Position numbers and translations under genes: made by a program
Shown here: positions 53,624 to 63,263 of the stretch, piece by piece
How the letters are laid out: every line of letters begins with the position of its first letter
Numbering within the stretch: position 1 is the first letter of the stretch
Notes under the pieces: model-generated
Told to the model about the DNA's origin: nothing
Seen by the model: only the letters and a program-made list of their open reading frames with translations
Databases searched by the model: none
Origin: Sphingomonas sp. Leaf339
Lineage (GTDB): Bacteria; Pseudomonadota; Alphaproteobacteria; Sphingomonadales; Sphingomonadaceae
Length of the DNA: 64,000 nucleotides
Assembly (NCBI RefSeq): GCF_001426195.1
Contig: NZ_LMRS01000059.1
Coordinates: 1-64,000 of the forward strand
Direction of reading: 5' to 3'

Positions 53624-53925
53624 GGCTTATTAGAAGCCGTGCGGTCGGCGATACCCTCCATCGTCGCTGGCACCGCCGACAAGCGGCATTGGGGAGGCTC
53701 GTTCATGTTACCCAGCGCGAATGTCGAAACGCTTTCGAATAGATTCATCATGCAACTCGGTAAAAGACCCACAACCGGTAATTCGGAGCTCCCCGCCCGG
53801 CTTCCAACTTCTGCCATTTGTTCATCTCCGCATTACTACCGCTTTTGGCATCCAGCAGGTCTGCGGTCGATGTCGTAACCTTGACCACCGCGGAGGAGCG
53901 ATTTTTAACGGCAGCCGTAAGACAG
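53624..53925. other. intergenic region without recognised features
   Basis: There is no convincing gene or RNA here. The frames present are short and lack ribosome binding sites. Confidence 0.5.
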
Positions 53926-54480
53926 CTAACCTCGCATCTCCCGCCACTCTCGGTAGCCCATCACGGCGAGGCCAATCATCACCGCGTAGAGCCCGGCGGT
54001 CAGGATCAGTCCCTTTAGAGCGAACATGCCAACATACACGACGTCTACCGCGATCCAGAGGAGCCAGCTTTCGCGGTGACGGCGGGCCGTCCAATATTGG
54101 GCGACAAGGCTGAAGCTGCTGAGCATCGCGTCCATCCATGGCAGCGCTGCGTCGGTATGGCGACTGGTGAACCACCCGATCGCAAGTCCACCGAGCAGGC
54201 CGACAGCCAAGCTCGCTATCGCCCACAGCCGCCGCAGCGGCATCACGACGACCTCGCCGGTGTCGTGCCTGTCGCGGCGCCAGACGATCCAGCCGTAGAC
54301 GATGCCAATACCGAACACCGCCTGCAGCGCCATGTCCGCATAAAGCCGCACGTCGAGGAACAGTTTGAAATACAGCGCGCAAGCGACGAGGTTCAGCGGC
54401 CAGCACAGCATGTTGCGTCGCGCCGTCAGCCAGATTGCCAGAAAGCTGATCACGACCGCAGCGATCTCCAGCGACGACAT
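53926..54480 (-). CDS. PnuC/PnuT-family vitamin transporter
   Basis: This 184-aa inner-membrane protein has about seven hydrophobic segments, with NMLCWPLNLVACALYFKLFL near the start and the WPW/RRRESWLLWIAVDVVYVGMF phrase (AQYWTARRHRESW). PnuC proteins carry nicotinamide riboside; PnuT relatives carry thiamine. The gene is the third of a transcript under a TPP riboswitch, so thiamine is the inferred substrate. The ATG overlaps the kinase stop. Confidence 0.85.
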   Translation of the reverse strand: MSSLEIAAVVISFLAIWLTARRNMLCWPLNLVACALYFKLFLDVRLYADMALQAVFGIGIVYGWIVWRRDRHDTGEVVVMPLRRLWAIASLAVGLLGGLAIGWFTSRHTDAALPWMDAMLSSFSLVAQYWTARRHRESWLLWIAVDVVYVGMFALKGLILTAGLYAVMIGLAVMGYREWREMRG

Positions 54481-55634
54481 CAGACGCTCCGACCAACGCG
54501 AAGGCGAGCGAGAAAATTCTGTCCCGGGGCCGAGAAGAACCAGTCCGCATGGCCGAGAAGATATCCATCCCAGGCCAGCGATGCCGCGTCAGAATCGCCA
54601 ACGATCCCGGCGAAATAGGCGATCTCGGACAAAGCGAATTCGACGTGGACCAGCGGCAGGAGCTGGATGACCGTATTGATCTCGGTGCGGTCGAGCGGGC
54701 GAATCGTTGAATATCCGGCGATCAGCGATAGCGCAGCCATGGGGTCGGCAATGGCATCATCCCGCCCCTCCCCGAGTTCCAGCCATGCGAAAGTGGTCCG
54801 CTCGATCGCGATCGCCAGATCATGCGCCGCGCAGGTCCGATCAGCCAATCCGAAGTCGAATATGGTTTCGACAGTGCCATCAGCCGACCAGAGAATATTG
54901 GAGGGATGCAAGTCATTATGCGTCCACAGCGGCTGCTGATGCGCGATGCGATGGGCGCGGCCATCGCCCGATGCCGCGAAGAGCGACGACAGCTGGCGCC
55001 GCCACGGCCGCCCCGTCAGAAACGCGGCCAAGGCCGGACGTGCCTCGACATAGGCTTCGGCAAGAGCCAGCGGCTCCGCAGCGGACAGAATGCCGAAGCT
55101 GGCGACGAGCGGCTGCGCGACCCGGGCCGGCGCATCGAAGCCACTTGACGCCTGATGCAATCGCGCAAGCGCGACACCAGCGGCATGGGCATGCGCCTGG
55201 GAGAGGAAGGGCGTCCATGACGGTCGGTCGCGATATACATCGTCCCCTGCCCCCTGCCGATGGAGTTCATAGGTCCATTCGCCCACCCCGACCGCACTGG
55301 CACCGTCCGTCGTGCGCAACACTTCAGGTACCGATGTCCCCGCAGCCGCGAGATGGGCGATGAAACCATGTTCCTCCGCCAATCCCGCGACCGTGCGCAC
55401 CCGGCGATCATGGCGTTTCAGAAGAAGCACGCCGTCCGTCGTTTGGATCAGCGTGGCCGCGGAGAAGGGACGCGGAGAATGCCAGTGTAGCGCTTCGATC
55501 CGGGCGGCGCCCGGAAAGCGGGCCAGCACGGTCGTGGCTTCGTCGGCGGTGATCGCAGGCCAGGTCGGCGCCTCCATGGCGAAGCCCATGCCGTGAACGC
55601 GGTGGCTAGTGGCCGAGCCCTCAGCGTCGCCCAC
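54480..55634 (-). CDS. aminoglycoside-phosphotransferase-fold kinase, probable thiamine-linked
   Basis: This 384-aa protein has the APH/choline-kinase fold. The ATP-binding region holds DGVLLLKRHDRRVR. The catalytic loop is LWTHNDLHPSNILWSADGTV and the metal site IFDFGLADR. Enzymes of this fold phosphorylate small alcohols such as thiamine (ThiK). The start at 55634 is GTG; an ATG at 55589 is the alternative. It sits between a TonB receptor and PnuC in a TPP-controlled operon, so thiamine phosphorylation to trap the vitamin is inferred. Confidence 0.82.
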   Translation of the reverse strand: MGDAEGSATSHRVHGMGFAMEAPTWPAITADEATTVLARFPGAARIEALHWHSPRPFSAATLIQTTDGVLLLKRHDRRVRTVAGLAEEHGFIAHLAAAGTSVPEVLRTTDGASAVGVGEWTYELHRQGAGDDVYRDRPSWTPFLSQAHAHAAGVALARLHQASSGFDAPARVAQPLVASFGILSAAEPLALAEAYVEARPALAAFLTGRPWRRQLSSLFAASGDGRAHRIAHQQPLWTHNDLHPSNILWSADGTVETIFDFGLADRTCAAHDLAIAIERTTFAWLELGEGRDDAIADPMAALSLIAGYSTIRPLDRTEINTVIQLLPLVHVEFALSEIAYFAGIVGDSDAASLAWDGYLLGHADWFFSAPGQNFLARLRVGRSV

Positions 55635-55636
55635 AG

Positions 55637-57943
55637 CTAGAAACCACGCGAGACGGTCGCGGCGACGGCCGCGCCGCTGCCGATGTAATAGGCGGGCGCA
55701 TAGCCGCTGATGACCGTACCGCGGGGTCCGATGACATCGCCGGCGTTGGTACTGACCGCCTGGACGCCCCCCAGGACATGAGGATCGGTCACGTTGATCG
55801 CGTTGACACGGAAATCGGTCCGCTTGCCGCCGAACCAGTCTGCCATATGCACGCCGACCGCGACGTCCAGCGTCGCATAGCCCTTGATGCTCTCGTCATT
55901 TATGAACGTCGCATATTGGCGCCCGACATATTTGCCCGCGATGCTGCCGAACAGACGACCGTCGTCATAGGTACCGCCGCCAGCGATCTGGACCGTCGGA
56001 CTCGACACCGCGCGCTTGCCCCGTGTCGGCAGATAGTCGCCGCCAACCGGCAGATCGTCGTCGATCCGCGCGCGCAGATATTCGCCCGAAACATAAACGC
56101 TGACGCCCCTTGCCGGGCGATAATCGATCTCCGCATCGACGCCGTAGGACGTCTGTCCGCCGGCATTCAGCGTCGAATTGACCTGCGCGCCGCCAACGTC
56201 GATCACCGTCGCCAACTGGCGATTGCGGAATTTGTAGTGGAAGCCGGTGACCGATGCCGACAGGTTGGGGCCGATGTAGCGATAGCCCAGTTCCTGCGAC
56301 ACCGAATATTCGTTCTTCAGCGCGTTGGTGCCGCGCGTCGATACGACGCCGCCATCGTAACTGTCGTAGAGCGTGAACTCGTTGGGGGTCCGAAAATTGG
56401 TCGTGATGTTGGCGAACAACTGCTGGCGGTCGTCGATCGCGTAGTGGACCGCGGCTCGCGGCAAGGCGGTAAAACTGTCGCGACGGACGCGGGTCTGCGG
56501 CCCGGGCAGGTAGTTGCGGCCATTGCGCAGCAGACCGACGCCCTTGAAACCGGCATCGACCGTCAGGCGCGGACCGAGCGTGATGCTGTCGGCGAGGAAA
56601 AACGCCTTCGTTACGGTCACGGTGCGCTGGTTCTCATAGGCGAGCAGGCGGCCATCGGCGGTGCGGATCGCCTTGCTGCGGTATCCCCACCGGTCGGCCG
56701 GATTACCGTCGGCATCGACCGCGGTATAGGATTGCGCGACGCGGTCCGTCCCGTAATCGAACCACAGGCCGGCGGTGATCCGGTGGACACCCGCCCGCAG
56801 CGTCAGCTTGCTAACGTTGCCCGTGCGCATCTGGTCGCCGGTGTAATTACCCAACACGGTCGCGACACCATCGACCGTGCCCGGCAATGCGATCGGCTGC
56901 GTTAGTTCCTCGTTGCCGAGGAAGTTGCCCGTGGTGGCGAGTTGGGTGCCGTACGGCGAATTGCCATAACCGAACTGGAGATAGGTCGTGCTGTCGAGCG
57001 TCAGCCGATCGTTCAGCGCCACATGCACCGGTGCCGAGGCGTAAAGGTTGCGGAAGGGTGCCCGATAGAGCCGCCAGTAATTCGTATTTCCGGGGCTGTA
57101 GCGCGCGTCGTGGTTGAACCCGCGACCCTGGGCCTGCCAGTCGGCGAGCGTCGGGCTGGGGTAGCTGGCCGAATTGGCGTCGTTGTACGACAATGCCAGG
57201 CTGGCGCGGTCGCCGTTACCCCATTCGCGCAACAGCTTGGCGTCGACATGCTGGCGCGTGTCATAGCCGGCGCCGCGCCAATTGTCGGCGCGGGTGTTCG
57301 AATAGGACACGAACGCCTTGAGGCCGGTCGTGCCGATCGTCCCCGTATCGACGCGGGCGAACACGCGGCGCAGCGAGTAGGATCCCAGCGAGAGATCGAC
57401 GAGCGCCTGCCGCGTCGCCTTAGGGTCGTCGAGCGTGAGCGACAGCAGACCGCCCGCCCCGCCGACCGTCGGCGAATCGATGTCCACCGATCCTTGCGCG
57501 AGCGCGATCTGCCTTATGTTCCCGGGGTCGGCGAACTGCGACGGGTAGGCATAATAGTAACCGATATCGTTCTGCGGCGCGCCCTCCAGCAGCACGCCGA
57601 TCTCGTCCTGCCCCAATCCGCGGAGCGTCAGGCTCGAACTCGTCGACAGACCGTATGGGTCGCTGGACGCGACGTTCGCACCGGGCAACAGATTGACGAG
57701 CTGAAACGCGTTGAGTGTCGGGGCCTGCTTGACGATGAAATCGGCGGAAATCGCGCTCACCGCCTTCGGCTCGGTCTGATCGGGCAGCAGCCCTTCGGGA
57801 TCGCGGCGGCCGATCACGCGGATGTCCGTCCGGTCTTCGGTCGCCTGTTGCGCCGATGCGGCAACGGGCAGCGTCAGGAATGCAGCGGACAGCGCCAAGG
57901 TGCTGCACCGGATCATCAGGACACACAAAATCATAACCGGCAT
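55637..57943 (-). CDS. TonB-dependent receptor of the thiamine operon
   Basis: This 768-aa receptor (from ATG 57943) has a signal peptide ending in ASA, an RVIGRRDPEGLLPDQTE TonB-box region, a plug (DFIVKQAPTLNAFQLVNLLP) and a barrel ending near GSGAAVAATVSRGF, a typical aromatic C-terminus. ATG codons at 57988 and 57916 are alternatives. It directly follows a TPP riboswitch, so it imports thiamine or its phosphates. The kinase gene begins 2 bp after it. Confidence 0.88.
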   Translation of the reverse strand: MPVMILCVLMIRCSTLALSAAFLTLPVAASAQQATEDRTDIRVIGRRDPEGLLPDQTEPKAVSAISADFIVKQAPTLNAFQLVNLLPGANVASSDPYGLSTSSSLTLRGLGQDEIGVLLEGAPQNDIGYYYAYPSQFADPGNIRQIALAQGSVDIDSPTVGGAGGLLSLTLDDPKATRQALVDLSLGSYSLRRVFARVDTGTIGTTGLKAFVSYSNTRADNWRGAGYDTRQHVDAKLLREWGNGDRASLALSYNDANSASYPSPTLADWQAQGRGFNHDARYSPGNTNYWRLYRAPFRNLYASAPVHVALNDRLTLDSTTYLQFGYGNSPYGTQLATTGNFLGNEELTQPIALPGTVDGVATVLGNYTGDQMRTGNVSKLTLRAGVHRITAGLWFDYGTDRVAQSYTAVDADGNPADRWGYRSKAIRTADGRLLAYENQRTVTVTKAFFLADSITLGPRLTVDAGFKGVGLLRNGRNYLPGPQTRVRRDSFTALPRAAVHYAIDDRQQLFANITTNFRTPNEFTLYDSYDGGVVSTRGTNALKNEYSVSQELGYRYIGPNLSASVTGFHYKFRNRQLATVIDVGGAQVNSTLNAGGQTSYGVDAEIDYRPARGVSVYVSGEYLRARIDDDLPVGGDYLPTRGKRAVSSPTVQIAGGGTYDDGRLFGSIAGKYVGRQYATFINDESIKGYATLDVAVGVHMADWFGGKRTDFRVNAINVTDPHVLGGVQAVSTNAGDVIGPRGTVISGYAPAYYIGSGAAVAATVSRGF

Positions 57944-57989
57944 CGTCTCGAGTCCACTCCACACGGAGGGACGACAAAGGAGCCGCAAC

Positions 57990-58076
57990 CCTCCCTACGC
58001 CGGTATCACCCGGATCAGGTTCAGCGGGTCATGGGCTGCTGCCCACCTCTCAACCGCGCTTCAGCGGCCCCCCGGG
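57990..58076 (-). promoter_or_regulatory. TPP riboswitch (thi box)
   Basis: On the minus strand the segment contains GGTTGAGAGG followed by ACCCGCTGAACCTGATCC, then GGGTGATACCGGCGTAGGGA. These are the universally conserved TPP-aptamer segments in order. It precedes the TonB receptor start by about 50 bp. High TPP would shut the operon. Confidence 0.95.
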
Positions 58077-58402
58077 GATGGCGTCGTCTAGGCGGTTATG
58101 CCGTGTGAGCAAACGGATATCGTGGGTATCGACATTGACCCATCGTCGTCTGTTCAAACCGCTCATCCTGTCACCCGGATTCAGCTGGTCGTTCATCGCG
58201 ATCCGACGGCTGCTTTCGGTGTGCGGGATGAGCCGGCCCGAGCATCTTGCGATGACGGTTTTGCGGTGATCCGCCCCAGCCTGAGCGAAACCGCTACACG
58301 CCCCCGTCGGCGCCGGGTAAAGGCGGTGACGTGCGGATGATCTCCCCCTTGCTGGCCTCGACCTATCGGCGGCTGGACCTGTCGGCAGCGGCCGGACGCT
58401 AG
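58077..58402. other. divergent promoter region
   Basis: It lies between the TPP-controlled operon and the ABC exporter gene. No gene was recognised. The promoter of the thiamine operon should lie at its left part, but no clear hexamers can be named. Confidence 0.4.
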
Positions 58403-60280
58403 ATGGCGGTCGCCGCCAGACCCGGTCGCGGCAGCATGCCGCCCCGGCCCACGACATGGCGCGAGCGGCTGGGCGCGCTGCGGAATCTGCCGCCGTTCCT
58501 GGCCATGGTGTGGCGTACGAGCCGACTGCTGACCTCGACGACGCTCGCGGTGCGGCTGGTACGGGCACTGCTGCCGATCGCAACGCTGTTCGTGGGCAAG
58601 TTGATCATCGACGAGGTTGTTCTCCTCAATCAGCTTGTCGATCGCCCGGCAGGCATCGGCAGGTGGTGGGGCTCCGGGCTCCTCGGCCGCCTCGAGGCGC
58701 TGCTGGTTGCCGAGTTCGCGTTGGCGGTCGTCGGTGATCTCCTCGGTCGGGTGGTGTCGCTGGTTGACGGCCTGTTGTCGGACCGGGTCAGCAACGACGC
58801 CAGCGTCCGCCTGATGGAGCACGCCGCCACCCTCGATCTCGCCGATTTCGAGGACGCGGCGTTCCAGGATCGGATGGACCGGGCGCGGATGCAGGCGAGT
58901 GGGCGCATGTCGCTGATGGGGCAGTTGTTCGGGCAGGCGCAGGACATCGTCACGGTGGCCAGCTTCGCCGCCGGCCTGGTCGTCTATGCGCCCTGGTTGA
59001 TGGTGCTGCTCGCCGTCGCCCTCGTGCCGTCTTTCCTGGGCGAGGCGCATTTCAACGCGCTGAGCTACGCCCTCAGTTATGTCCGCACGCCCCAGCGGCG
59101 CGAACTGGATTATGTCCGCCAGGTCGCCGCCAGCGCGGACACAGCCAAGGAGGTCAAGATTTTCGGCCTCAGCCCGTTTCTGATCGATCGCTATCGCACG
59201 ATCTCACGCGACACCTACGCCGCGAGCCGCCGACTGGCGCTCCGCCGCGCGGTATGGGGCTCCGGCTTCGCCGCCCTCGGCACCATCGCCTACTACGCGG
59301 CCTATGCCTACATTGCGTGGCGGGCGGTCAGCGGCTCGCTGTCTATCGGTGACCTCACCTTCCTCGCCGCCTCGTTCCTGCGGCTGCGCGGTCTGCTGGA
59401 AGGGTTGCTGACCGGCTTCTCATCGACCGCGGGGCAGGCGCTCTACATTGACGACCTATTCTCCTTCCTGCGAACGATACCGGGAATCAGCTCGCCGCCA
59501 AACGCCCTGTCCTTTCCGAACCCCGTCCGGCAGGGCTTCGTGTTCGAGGATGTGGGCTTCCGCTATCCAGGCGCGGAGCGTTGGGCCGTGCGCCATCTGT
59601 CGTTCACGCTGGCCCCCGGCGAGGTGCTGGCGCTGGTGGGCGAGAACGGTGCCGGCAAGACGACGCTCGTAAAGCTGCTTGCCCGGCTTTACGACCCCGT
59701 CGAAGGTCGCGTGCTGCTCGACGGACGGGATCTGCGCGATTACGATCTCGAGGCCCTACGCTCCGCAATCGGGGTGATCTTCCAAGATTTCGTCCGCTAC
59801 AACCTGCCGGCTGCTGACAATATTGCCGTCGGTCGGATAGAGGCGCGCGACGATCGCGCACGGATCAAGGCTGCCGCTACCGCATCACTGGCGGACGGCG
59901 TCGTCGCCAAGCTGCCGGATGGCTACGACCAGATGATCGGCAAGCGCTTCCGCAATGGTGTCGATCTGTCGGGGGGCGAGTGGCAGAAAATGGCGATCGC
60001 CCGCGCCTACATGCGCGACGCTAACGTCTTGATCCTCGACGAACCTACCGCAGCCCTCGATGCCCGTGCCGAATATGAGGTGTTTCAGCGGTTCCGCGAG
60101 CTGAGCGCGGGTCGCTCCGCCGTGCTGATCTCGCACCGGTTCTCCAGCGTACGGATGGCCGATCGCATTCTAATGCTCAGCGACGGGCGCGTGGAGTCAT
60201 CGGGAACGCATGCCGATTTGCTCGCAGCAAGTGGACGGTATGCCGAGCTATTTGAACTACAGGCTGCGGGGTATCGTTAG
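58403..60280 (+). CDS. ABC exporter, fused membrane and ATPase domains
   Basis: This 625-aa half-transporter has a six-helix membrane domain (about 40-350). The nucleotide-binding domain shows Walker A GENGAGKTTL, the Q-loop VIFQDFVRYN, signature LSGGEWQKMAIARA, Walker B VLILDEPTAALD and H-loop SHRF. The substrate is unknown. It lies alone between the thiamine operon and a convergent gene. A lipid or peptide exporter role is possible. Confidence 0.9.
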   Translation: MAVAARPGRGSMPPRPTTWRERLGALRNLPPFLAMVWRTSRLLTSTTLAVRLVRALLPIATLFVGKLIIDEVVLLNQLVDRPAGIGRWWGSGLLGRLEALLVAEFALAVVGDLLGRVVSLVDGLLSDRVSNDASVRLMEHAATLDLADFEDAAFQDRMDRARMQASGRMSLMGQLFGQAQDIVTVASFAAGLVVYAPWLMVLLAVALVPSFLGEAHFNALSYALSYVRTPQRRELDYVRQVAASADTAKEVKIFGLSPFLIDRYRTISRDTYAASRRLALRRAVWGSGFAALGTIAYYAAYAYIAWRAVSGSLSIGDLTFLAASFLRLRGLLEGLLTGFSSTAGQALYIDDLFSFLRTIPGISSPPNALSFPNPVRQGFVFEDVGFRYPGAERWAVRHLSFTLAPGEVLALVGENGAGKTTLVKLLARLYDPVEGRVLLDGRDLRDYDLEALRSAIGVIFQDFVRYNLPAADNIAVGRIEARDDRARIKAAATASLADGVVAKLPDGYDQMIGKRFRNGVDLSGGEWQKMAIARAYMRDANVLILDEPTAALDARAEYEVFQRFRELSAGRSAVLISHRFSSVRMADRILMLSDGRVESSGTHADLLAASGRYAELFELQAAGYR

Positions 60281-60509
60281 AGCGGATGACCCACAAGGCG
60301 ACATTCAACGGCGCTTTCGCGGTCACCAACTTCGGACATCTGTTCATGTCGGCAAAACGCGCCGTAAGCCGCCCGACCGATCGGGGCCGAGACGACCTAC
60401 CATCGGTCGCGTTCCGCGCCCGCTGCCCAAAACAATTTCAGCCGTAAGTTCAGCAGCGCCGTCGCGGCACAAGAAGCCGCTTCGCGCGACACCGCCAGCG
60501 ATCAGGCAC

Positions 60510-62012
60510 CTACCGAAGGTCGAGACGCGGCGTGTCGTCACCATCGAGTAAGCCGACGATCCCCTCGAGTGTGCGCGATGCGCCTGAAGCGTAGAGCGAT
60601 TTCAGATGCACGCCGACCGTCGTGACGAAAGCGGCATGCTCGACCAGATCGCCAAACATCGGACGGATCGACAGCAACGCTCTGGGGTCCGAGCCGCCTG
60701 CTATCGCCCGCTCGCGCAGCAGGGGCGCAAGCGGATGGTGAATCTCGGTCGGCTGGCCACCTTCATCGCTACCCCGCACACGCCGCAGCCAGGCGGCAAG
60801 AGCCAGCGCGAGCAAATCTATGCTCTGGTCTCGGGCCAGTCGGTCGCGGATCGGATCGAGCAGATAGTTGAGCGGCGCATCGGTATTGACCCGCTCGAGC
60901 GTATCGCGGATCGCCGGATTGGCAAACCGCTTGATCAGCGTCGCTTGATATTCAGCCAAGTCAATGCCCGGAACCGGCGGCACCGTCGGCGCCGTCTCCA
61001 GCGCCATGAGCAAGGCCATGTAGCAGCGCAGCGCTGGATCCCGCATCGCCTCGTCGACCAGCGTATAGCCGATCAGGCGCCCCAGGCCAGCGATTGCAAG
61101 ATGGCTGGCGTTGAGCAATCGCAACTTCATTTTTTCGTAGGGCGCGACGTCGGCCACGCATTGCGCACCGACCGCTTCCCAAGCGGGGCGGCAATCGGCG
61201 AAATCGTCTTCGATCACCCATTGCGTGAAGCGTTCGCAAAAGACCGGTCGAGCATCGGCGACGCCGTATCGCGCCTCCAGATCCGCCGCATCCGCGTCGC
61301 GGGTGACGGGTGTGATCCGATCGACCATGGTCGCGGGAAAGCGCGCCGCCGCGGCGATCCAGGCGGCAAGCTCGGGATCGCGCTGCCGCGCCAAGGTGAG
61401 CACGGCGTCGCGCAGCACCGTTCCGTTATGCTGAATATTATCGCAGCTGAGCGCGGTGAAGGCGCGGCCGCCGATCGCGCGACGCCGCCGATACGCCTCG
61501 ACCAGCACCCCGACCGCGCTCGCCGGCGCCTCGGGACCTGCCAGATCGCGGACGATCAGCGGATGCGCGAGGTCGAGCGTCTTGGTCGCGCGGTCGAGGC
61601 AATAGCCGTGCTCGGTCACGGTGAGACTGACGATCCTGATCTCGGGCCGATCGATGGCGGCGAGCAGCGCCACACTTGATGTGCTCGCATCGATCAAACC
61701 GGTCAGCGATCCCACGACCGTGGCGTGCTCCTCGCCGTCGTCGCGTTCGACGAGCGTGTAGAGCCCGTCCTGCTCGGCCAACGCAGCGATGGTCGGCGCG
61801 TCCTGCGGCAACAGCGTCGCCCCGACGATCCCCCAGCGCCGGGCCTCGGCCGAAACCGCCATCAGCCGATCAGTATAGCGTGCCATATGCGCACGGTGAA
61901 AATTGCCGAGGCCGAGATGGACGATCCCGGCCGTGACCGTGGCCGGATCGTACCCCGGGACGCCCAGCCCCGCGGGCAAGGTACGCAAAGTCGCTCGCGA
62001 CAGCCGCTTCAT
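60510..62012 (-). CDS. mannitol-dehydrogenase-family polyol oxidoreductase
   Basis: This 500-aa long-chain dehydrogenase has the NAD(P) motif IVHLGLGNFHRAHMARYTD near the N-terminus. The catalytic motif is EKMKLRLLNASH (Lys, Asn and His in place). It oxidises mannitol, altronate, fructuronate or related sugar alcohols. Which of them cannot be read. It shares direction with the thiolase upstream but a 49-bp gap and unrelated chemistry suggest separate units. Confidence 0.88.
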   Translation of the reverse strand: MKRLSRATLRTLPAGLGVPGYDPATVTAGIVHLGLGNFHRAHMARYTDRLMAVSAEARRWGIVGATLLPQDAPTIAALAEQDGLYTLVERDDGEEHATVVGSLTGLIDASTSSVALLAAIDRPEIRIVSLTVTEHGYCLDRATKTLDLAHPLIVRDLAGPEAPASAVGVLVEAYRRRRAIGGRAFTALSCDNIQHNGTVLRDAVLTLARQRDPELAAWIAAAARFPATMVDRITPVTRDADAADLEARYGVADARPVFCERFTQWVIEDDFADCRPAWEAVGAQCVADVAPYEKMKLRLLNASHLAIAGLGRLIGYTLVDEAMRDPALRCYMALLMALETAPTVPPVPGIDLAEYQATLIKRFANPAIRDTLERVNTDAPLNYLLDPIRDRLARDQSIDLLALALAAWLRRVRGSDEGGQPTEIHHPLAPLLRERAIAGGSDPRALLSIRPMFGDLVEHAAFVTTVGVHLKSLYASGASRTLEGIVGLLDGDDTPRLDLR

Positions 62013-62061
62013 CGTAACGGCGATCTCGGTGACCAGCGAACGATAGTCCCGGTGGTCGACA

Positions 62062-63243
62062 TCAAATCAGCTCCAGCGCGATCGCGGTCGCTTCGCCGCC
62101 GCCGATGCACAGCGCGGCTATGCCACGGCGCGATCCACGCGTCCGGAGCGCGGCGATCAGCGTCGTGATGATGCGCGCACCGCTCGCGCCGATCGGATGG
62201 CCGAGGGCTGTTGCGCCACCGTTGACGTTGATCCGGTCGCGCGGAATGACCAGATCGCGCATCGCGATCATCGCCACCACGGCGAACGCCTCGTTGACCT
62301 CGAACAGATCGACGTCCGCGACGCTCCAATTCGCTTTCTCGAGCGCCTTGCGGATCGCGAATACCGGCGCGGTGGCGAAGGCGGCCGGGGCATGGGCGTG
62401 TGCCGCCGTCGCGACGATCCGCGCCTGTTGCGCCAGACCGAGCCGGGCGGCGACACTGCTGCGCGTCATCACGAGGGCTGCGGCGCCATCCGAGATCGAG
62501 GCTGACGTCGCGGCCGTAATCGTGCCGTTGTTCGTGAATGCGGGTTTGAGGCTCGGCACCTTATCGGGCTTGGCCTTACCGGGCTGCTCGTCCTGCGCGA
62601 CCAGCGTGGTACCGCCGCGACCGGGAACTTCGACCGGCACGATCTCGCAGGCGAACGCGCCGCTTTCAATCGCGGCAGTGGCGCGCGCGAGGCTTTCGAG
62701 CGCGTAATGGTCCTGCGCGGCGCGGGTGAAGCCATAGGCCTGCGCGGTATCCTCGGCGAAGGCACCCATCGGCTTGCCCGGCTGATAGGCGTCCTCTAGC
62801 CCGTCGAGCATCATCGTGTCGACGATCCGGTCATGTCCGATCCGCGCGCCGCCGCGATGCTTGGGTAGCGCGTAGGGCGCGTTGGTCATGCTCTCCATCC
62901 CGCCCGCGACGATCACCTCGGCGCTGTCCGCGGCGAGCGCCTCGGCCGCCATGATCGCGGCCTGCATGCCCGATCCGCACATCTTGTTGACCGTGGTTGC
63001 CTCGACCGACTGCGGCAGCCCGGCGCCGAGCGCGGCCTGGCGCGCCGGTGCTTGGCCCAGGCCGGCCGAGAGGACGCAGCCCATATAGATCCGGTCGATG
63101 ACCGCCGGGTCAACGCCCGAGCGCTCGACCGCGGCCCTGACCGCGGCCGCACCGAGCTGTGTCGCGGACAGGCCGGAGAGCGCGCCTTGGAAGCCGCCCA
63201 TCGGAGTCCGCGCAAGGGAAGAGATGACGATCGGATCGGACAT
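62062..63243 (-). CDS. acetyl-CoA acetyltransferase (thiolase II type)
   Basis: This 393-aa enzyme has the active-site Cys in TTVNKMCGSGMQAAI, the NEAFAVVA motif, the HPIGASGARI His region and the C-terminal CIGGGEATA segment with the second Cys. It cleaves or condenses acetoacetyl-CoA or longer 3-ketoacyl-CoA. The start is ATG at 63243. The upstream acyl-CoA dehydrogenase is 20 bp away, forming a beta-oxidation or branched-chain catabolic pair. Confidence 0.93.
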   Translation of the reverse strand: MSDPIVISSLARTPMGGFQGALSGLSATQLGAAAVRAAVERSGVDPAVIDRIYMGCVLSAGLGQAPARQAALGAGLPQSVEATTVNKMCGSGMQAAIMAAEALAADSAEVIVAGGMESMTNAPYALPKHRGGARIGHDRIVDTMMLDGLEDAYQPGKPMGAFAEDTAQAYGFTRAAQDHYALESLARATAAIESGAFACEIVPVEVPGRGGTTLVAQDEQPGKAKPDKVPSLKPAFTNNGTITAATSASISDGAAALVMTRSSVAARLGLAQQARIVATAAHAHAPAAFATAPVFAIRKALEKANWSVADVDLFEVNEAFAVVAMIAMRDLVIPRDRINVNGGATALGHPIGASGARIITTLIAALRTRGSRRGIAALCIGGGEATAIALELI

Positions 63244-63263
63244 GACGCGGTCTTTCTAAAAGA

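Noticed and set aside
55778..58108. Two long plus-strand frames (375 and 388 codons) opposite the TonB receptor
   Set aside because: Shadows of the receptor gene; the second runs through the TPP riboswitch.
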